Below, in pieces: positions 38,391 to 42,536 of a DNA stretch of 42,536 nucleotides (position 1 is its first letter; every line of letters starts with the position of its first letter). This DNA comes from Chloroflexota bacterium (GTDB taxonomy: Bacteria > Chloroflexota > Limnocylindria > Limnocylindrales > CSP1-4), in the NCBI GenBank assembly GCA_025935925.1, contig JAICUI010000024.1, positions 1 to 42,536 on the forward strand, given 5' to 3'. Position numbers and translations under genes: made by a program. The notes below the pieces were generated by a model. The model was not told the origin of the DNA. It did no database searches and saw only the letters and a program-made list of their open reading frames with translations.

Positions 38391-39754
38391 GCGGGGTCGC
38401 CCTGCCGGCCCGCGGCCGGACGGCCTGGCTGCCGCGCAACGCGGTGCTGCTCGGCGTCTCGATGTTCTGCACGGTCTCGGCGACCAACATCATGACCCCG
38501 CTGCTGCCCGCGATCCGCGACGACTTCGGCGTGAGCATCTCGACCGCGGGCGTCATCGTCGGCGCGTTCGGCCTCGCCCGGATCGCCGTCGACCTGCCGG
38601 CGGGCTTCCTCGCGACGCGCGTGCCGCCGATGCGGCTGTCGCTGATCGCCGCGATCGTGCTGATCATCGCATCGGTGGTCGGGTTCACCTCGTCCACGGT
38701 CGAGGTCCTGATCGCCGCGCGCGTCGGCAGCGGGATCGGCGTGGCGATCCTCGCGACGATCATCCTCGCGGCCCTGTCCTCGACGGCCACGGCGGCGGAC
38801 CGGGGCAAGGTCATGAGCATGTACCCGATGGCGAACAACGTCGGGATCGCCGTGTATCCGCTGCTGGGCGGCATCCTCGGCGCGATCCTCGGGTGGCGCT
38901 CGACGTTCGCGATCACGGCCGTCCTCGCCGTCGCGGCGGCGCTCATCCTGCTGCCGATCCTGGGCCGGATCGAGCTGCGACCGAAGCAGCAGGCGAAGGG
39001 CGACGGCGCCGACGACCCGCGCGTGCTCCACGGTCACCGCAAGACCGTCGCCCTCGCCGTCACGAACGGCGGCGTCGTCGCGAACATGATCCACCGCCAC
39101 GGCGTCCGGAACACGATCCTGCCGCTGTACGCGGCGACGGTCCTCGGGCTCGGCGGCGTCTCGATCGCGACGGCCATCGCCGCGATGGCCATCACGGGGT
39201 TCATCGTCATGGCGCCGGGCGGGATGCTCGGCGACCGGGTCGGGAGGCGCCGGGTGATCTCGGTCGGCCTCGCCGCGGTCGCGATCGGCGACCTCGCCTT
39301 CCTGCTGACCGGCGACTACCTGTCGTTCCTGCTCGTCGCCGCGATCATCGGGCTCGGCGACTTCTTCTCGAGCTCGCAGACGGCGCTCCTCAGCGAGATC
39401 GTGCCGCCGCGGCAGCGCACCATGGCGCTCAGCGGGTACCGCTTCTCGTCCGACCTCGGCGCCCTGATCGGCCCGATCCTGCTCGCGGTGATCATGGACA
39501 CGTGGGGCGTCCACGCGGCGATCATCGTCGCGGCGGTGATCCTGCTCACGGCATCGGTCCTCGCCCGAATCGGCGTCCCGCGACGCGTGGACCTCGCCGT
39601 TCCCGAGGCTGCCGCGGCCCCGTCGACGCAGCAGGCCGCGACCGCCACCGCGGCGACCCCGACGCCGGACGGGGCCTCGCCGCTGCCCGAGCCGCCGGCA
39701 ACCACCCGTGATCCGCGTTCCGTCCCGTCACCCGCCAAGGAGGCCGCCCCATGA
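38387..39754 (+). CDS. MFS transporter, tandem copy 2
   Basis: A 455-residue paralogue of the preceding gene, sharing motifs at the same places: ATNIMTPLLPAIRDDFGVSI, ANNVGIAVYPLLGGILGAIL, NMIHRHGVRNTILPLY and GDFFSSSQTALLSEIVPPRQR. The loop motif GFLATRVPPMRLSLI lacks the usual charged DR pair, unlike copy 1. It has a unique C-terminal tail of about 50 residues rich in Pro, Thr and Ala. The ATG overlaps the stop of copy 1, and its TGA overlaps the ATG of the M20 peptidase. A duplicated pair might form a heterodimer or have split import and export roles. Confidence 0.9.
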   Translation: MSGVALPARGRTAWLPRNAVLLGVSMFCTVSATNIMTPLLPAIRDDFGVSISTAGVIVGAFGLARIAVDLPAGFLATRVPPMRLSLIAAIVLIIASVVGFTSSTVEVLIAARVGSGIGVAILATIILAALSSTATAADRGKVMSMYPMANNVGIAVYPLLGGILGAILGWRSTFAITAVLAVAAALILLPILGRIELRPKQQAKGDGADDPRVLHGHRKTVALAVTNGGVVANMIHRHGVRNTILPLYAATVLGLGGVSIATAIAAMAITGFIVMAPGGMLGDRVGRRRVISVGLAAVAIGDLAFLLTGDYLSFLLVAAIIGLGDFFSSSQTALLSEIVPPRQRTMALSGYRFSSDLGALIGPILLAVIMDTWGVHAAIIVAAVILLTASVLARIGVPRRVDLAVPEAAAAPSTQQAATATAATPTPDGASPLPEPPATTRDPRSVPSPAKEAAP

Positions 39755-41085
39755 CCCCCGACGACGTCGTCGCGAGGATCGACCCGGACGAGGTCGTGCA
39801 GCTCGCGCTCGCCCTCGGCAACATCGACAGCCCGACCGGCAGCGAGGGCGCGGCCGGCCAGTTCGTCCACGACTGGCTCGCCGGGAACGGCTTCCGGCCG
39901 CGCAAGTTCGCCCTGACCGAGGACCGGTTCAACGTCGCGGCGTGGCTCGACGGCTCCGGCGGCGGCTACAGCCTCATCTTCAACTCGCACCTCGACACGA
40001 CCCTCCGCCCCGACGCGGTGTGGTCGGCCAGGGACCCCCTGGACCGGCTGTACCACTCGGCGTGGGTCGAGGGGGACGAGATCTTCGGCGACGGCGTGGT
40101 CAACGACAAGGGGCCGATGGCGGCGTTCCTCGTCGCCGCGAAGGCGATCCGCGACGCGGGCTACCCGCTCAAGGGCGACCTGATCGTCAGCGCGGTTGCC
40201 GGTGAGATCAGCCGCGAGCCCGTCGACGAGTGGCAGGGCCCCGGGTACCTCAGCAAGGACCTCGGCGCGCGCTTCATGGTCACGCACGGCGCCGTCGCCG
40301 ATTTCGCGCTGGTCGCCGAAGGGACCGGCTTCGGAATCGTCGGCATCGAGCCCGGGAAGGCGCACTTCAAGGTCACGGTCGTGACCGACACGCCGCGCTA
40401 CTACTCGCCGTACCTGCCGCGGCCCACCGGGCTGTCCGACTCGCCCAACGCGATCGTGCGCGCCGCCGCCGTGATCGAGGCGATGGAGCGCTGGGCGTAC
40501 GACTACCAGCAGCGGAACACGTACCGCAGCGAGGTCGGGACGATCGTGCCCAAGGCAAACGTCAACGCGATCCGCGCGGGCTACCCGTTCAACCTGACCA
40601 GCGCGCCGCAGGTGTGCGCGTTCTACGTCGACACGCGGATCCTGCCCGGCGCCAACCCGCTCGACGTGCGCGACGAGATCCGGGGCGTGCTGCGCGAGGT
40701 CGGCGTCGAGGGCACCGTGGAGCTGTTCCTGTACCGGCCGGGGTTCGAGGCGAAGGGTGCCGAGCGCCTCATCGAGACGATCCGCCGCTCGCACGACCAG
40801 GTGTTCGACGAGCCGCCGATGATCGTCGCCGACCCCGTGACGAGCATGTGGCGCGACACGAACGCGTTCAACGAGCTCGGGATCCCGGCGCTGTCCTACG
40901 CGCCGCGGTCGCGGTCGCACGCCACGACGAAGTCGTTCAAGGTGAAGGACCTCACGGACGCAGCGCTCGTCTACGCCCGGATCGCGATGGACCTGTGCAA
41001 CCAGGACCGCGAGCCGTACACGCCGCTCGGGGCGCACCTCAATCGCGACATCGCGGCGTCGGTGATGGCGCCCGTGAAGGGCTGA
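39751..41085 (+). CDS. M20-family metallopeptidase/amidohydrolase
   Basis: A di-zinc hydrolase of 444 residues of the ArgE/DapE/carboxypeptidase G2 group. Metal and catalytic residues: H80 and D82 in FNSHLDTT, D119 in GDGVVNDKG, E152 in VAGEISREP, and a C-terminal His in SRSHATTK. The dimerisation domain is inserted in the middle (about 210-330). It cleaves N-acyl, N-carbamoyl or peptide bonds. ATG 39751 follows AAGGAGG and overlaps the MFS stop. As the last gene of the operon it could release an amino acid or amine after ring opening by one of the cyclic amidohydrolases; this is inference. Confidence 0.9.
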   Translation: MTPDDVVARIDPDEVVQLALALGNIDSPTGSEGAAGQFVHDWLAGNGFRPRKFALTEDRFNVAAWLDGSGGGYSLIFNSHLDTTLRPDAVWSARDPLDRLYHSAWVEGDEIFGDGVVNDKGPMAAFLVAAKAIRDAGYPLKGDLIVSAVAGEISREPVDEWQGPGYLSKDLGARFMVTHGAVADFALVAEGTGFGIVGIEPGKAHFKVTVVTDTPRYYSPYLPRPTGLSDSPNAIVRAAAVIEAMERWAYDYQQRNTYRSEVGTIVPKANVNAIRAGYPFNLTSAPQVCAFYVDTRILPGANPLDVRDEIRGVLREVGVEGTVELFLYRPGFEAKGAERLIETIRRSHDQVFDEPPMIVADPVTSMWRDTNAFNELGIPALSYAPRSRSHATTKSFKVKDLTDAALVYARIAMDLCNQDREPYTPLGAHLNRDIAASVMAPVKG

Positions 41086-41107
41086 CACACCGCACACTCA
41101 CGCCACC

Positions 41108-41656
41108 ATGGCGCGACCCGACCACTACGCGACGCTCGGCGTAGCGCGCACCGCGACCGAGGGCGAGATCAAGGCTGCCTTCCGGCGGCTCGCGCGCGAC
41201 CTGCACCCCGACACCCGCGCCGGGGGCCCGCCCGACCCGGAGGCCGAGAAGCGCTTCAAGGCGATCTCGCGCGCGTACGACACGCTCGGGCGACCGGCGA
41301 AGCGCCGCGCGTACGACCAGCGGCGAGAGCGGGGGCGGTTCGGGCAGCCGGGCGGGGCGCCGGCGTCGTATCGCGTCGACACCGGCGCCCTGTACCACAG
41401 CGATCTCGGCCACCACAGCGACTTCTACCAGGCCGGAGACCCGCTGACCGTGAGCGAGGCGGCGCTCGCCGTCGGCCGCGACGCGGGATGGCTCCGGCGC
41501 GCGATCCGGGGTGGACGGCTCGCCGCGAGCCGTGGGCCCGGGGGCTACTTGCTGCGTCGCCGGGACGTCGAGCGGCTCGATCGCACTGCGCCGAGGCGGC
41601 GGCGCCCGGCGCCCGCCGAGCCCGACGCGACCCTCGAGGAGGGCGCCGAGGCGTGA
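41108..41656 (+). CDS. J-domain protein fused to excisionase-type HTH
   Basis: A 182-residue protein. The N-terminal J domain (about 5-70) has the HPD motif at 33-35 (RDLHPDTR), so it can stimulate DnaK. The Gly/Phe and zinc-finger regions of DnaJ are absent. After a linker rich in Gly, Tyr and His, residues 112-158 form a small MerR/excisionase-like (HTH_17) unit: PLTVSEAALAVGRDAGWLRR then AIRGGRLAASRGPGGYLLRR. The tail is basic and then acidic. The gene is 22 bp after the M20 peptidase but lacks a clear ribosome binding site. A DNA-bound co-chaperone, or a J domain recruiting DnaK to a DNA site, is the simplest reading. Confidence 0.85.
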   Translation: MARPDHYATLGVARTATEGEIKAAFRRLARDLHPDTRAGGPPDPEAEKRFKAISRAYDTLGRPAKRRAYDQRRERGRFGQPGGAPASYRVDTGALYHSDLGHHSDFYQAGDPLTVSEAALAVGRDAGWLRRAIRGGRLAASRGPGGYLLRRRDVERLDRTAPRRRRPAPAEPDATLEEGAEA

Positions 41657-41762
41657 GCCCGCCGCGTCTCGACGGCGAAGCGCAGCCCCTACGCTAGGCG
41701 GATGGCCGAGCCGCGACCCGGTGCCGCCGCCCGTGGCCGGCGCCGTCCGACGGAGTGACGGG

Positions 41763-42536
41763 GTGCTCCTCCAGGTGCTGGGACCGCTCGAGGTCACGGA
41801 CGGCGCCCGGCGCGTCCCGCCGCCCGCCAACAAGCCGCGCGTGCTGCTGCTGGCGCTGCTCGCCGGCCGCCACCGTTCCGCCACCGCCGACGAGCTGATC
41901 GACGCGATCTGGGGCGAGCGTCCGCCGGCGTCCGCCGCCAAGCTGCTCCAGGTCTACGTGTCGCAGCTCCGGAAGCGGCTGCCGGCGGCGGTCGCCATCC
42001 GGACGACCCCGACGGGCTACCGGCTCGAGCTCCCGGAGGCCGGCCTGGACGCGGACGTCTTCAGCGGGCTCGTCACCGAGGGCCGCGCGGCGCTCGCCCA
42101 GGGGAACCCGGCCCTCGCCGCAGCGGTCCTGCGACGGGCGCTCGGGCTGTGGCGAGGCCACGCATACGCCGACGTGCGCGACGAGCCGTTCGCGCAGGCG
42201 GAGGTCGCGCGGCTCGACGGGCTGCGCCGCCTGGCACTCGACGCGCGCATCGAGGCCGATCTCCGGCTCGGCCGCCACGCGGAGGTCGCGGCGGAGCTGC
42301 GCGGCCTGCTCCGGGACGACCCGACCGACGAGCGCCTCGCCGCCCACGCGATGGAGGCGGTGTACGTCGCCTCGGGTCAGGCTGACGCCCTTGCCGTGTA
42401 CGACGCGGTCGCGGCGGCGCTCGACCGGGAGCTCGGGGAGGCGCCGTCATCGCCCTTGACGGAGCTCCGGGGAAGGATCATCGAGCGCGACCCGCGGCTC
42501 GACCCCGCGTCCGTCGACCGCGGCGATCGCCCCGCG
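41763..42536 (+). CDS. SARP/AfsR-type regulator with BTAD domain (partial)
   Basis: A transcriptional regulator cut by the window end; 258 codons are visible. The N-terminal OmpR-like winged-helix DNA-binding domain (about 1-95) has GPLEVTDGARRV, LLLALLAGRHRSATADELID and VYVSQLRKRL. The bacterial transcriptional activation domain (BTAD, about 100-250) follows, with LDADVFSGLVTEGRAALAQG, LWRGHAYADV and AVYDAVAAALDRELG. GTG 41763 has GGAG upstream. Such proteins often continue into an NB-ARC/TPR region, which would lie beyond the window. It appears separate from the catabolic cluster and carries none of the palindrome sites. Confidence 0.9.
   Translation, partial: MLLQVLGPLEVTDGARRVPPPANKPRVLLLALLAGRHRSATADELIDAIWGERPPASAAKLLQVYVSQLRKRLPAAVAIRTTPTGYRLELPEAGLDADVFSGLVTEGRAALAQGNPALAAAVLRRALGLWRGHAYADVRDEPFAQAEVARLDGLRRLALDARIEADLRLGRHAEVAAELRGLLRDDPTDERLAAHAMEAVYVASGQADALAVYDAVAAALDRELGEAPSSPLTELRGRIIERDPRLDPASVDRGDRPA

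Overview
This is a roughly 42.5 kb stretch of very GC-rich (about 70% or more by eye), densely coding bacterial chromosome. Start codons are often GTG, ribosome binding sites are of the GGAGG type, and the first gene ends in a Pro/Thr/Ser/Ala-rich tail of the kind common in secreted proteins of Chloroflexota. I infer an uncultivated high-GC Chloroflexota lineage, with Actinomycetota as the alternative. No rRNA, tRNA, insertion sequence, integrase or CRISPR array was seen.

Layout. 1-4.8 kb holds housekeeping and cell-envelope genes: two M15-type D-Ala-D-Ala peptidases, a SAM methyltransferase, and an OmpR-type response regulator with its histidine kinase. 4.8-11.35 kb is a minus-strand operon read as Asp/Glu-racemase-family protein, three-subunit molybdenum hydroxylase (FAD, 2Fe-2S, Mo subunits), a CoxG-like protein and a GMC oxidoreductase, with 1-13 bp spacings or overlaps. 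11.48-14.49 kb (plus) encodes a cupin, a bicupin, a solitary DUF262 protein and an alpha/beta hydrolase. 14.5-16.8 kb (minus) is ferredoxin, P450 and a second racemase-family protein. 16.9-20.9 kb has an MFS exporter, a YtcJ-type amidohydrolase and a GntR/FCD regulator. 20.9-24.7 kb is a NitT/TauT-type ABC importer with two permease genes. 24.96-29.67 kb carries an alpha/beta hydrolase, a cyclic-amidohydrolase, a luciferase-like monooxygenase and an Nramp transporter. 29.7-33 kb has an aldehyde dehydrogenase facing a ThDP enzyme. 33.1-35 kb is Rieske protein, a 105-aa unknown and a metal-dependent amidohydrolase. 35.1-41.1 kb is bicupin, a TRIP13/Pch2-like AAA+ ATPase, two tandem MFS transporters and an M20 peptidase. 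The window ends with a J-domain/HTH fusion and a partial SARP-type regulator.

The unifying observation is regulatory. Between 16.87 and 35.04 kb, seven promoters carry a palindrome close to ATTGTNNACAAT, always placed so that it overlaps the -35 hexamer, with a spacer of exactly 17 bp to a TACA(A/T/C)T -10. Two of these sites also show an identical divergent geometry on the other strand. The sites precede the ferredoxin/P450 operon, the YtcJ amidohydrolase, the ABC binding protein, the hydrolase operon, the aldehyde dehydrogenase, the Rieske operon and the bicupin/AAA+ operon. The GntR/FCD repressor at 20.13 kb lies in the middle and is the obvious candidate to bind them. I infer a single co-regulated uptake and degradation system for a small organic, probably nitrogen-containing and cyclic or aromatic, compound: import by the ABC and MFS systems, oxidation by the Mo hydroxylase and P450, hydrolysis by several amidohydrolases and esterases, further processing by cupin, ThDP and ALDH enzymes. 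The substrate cannot be read from the sequence.

The most unusual individual genes are the TRIP13-like AAA+ ATPase embedded in this catabolic operon without any HORMA or CD-NTase partner, the J-domain/excisionase-HTH fusion, the solitary DUF262 protein, and the coupled 105-aa unknown protein between the Rieske protein and its amidohydrolase.
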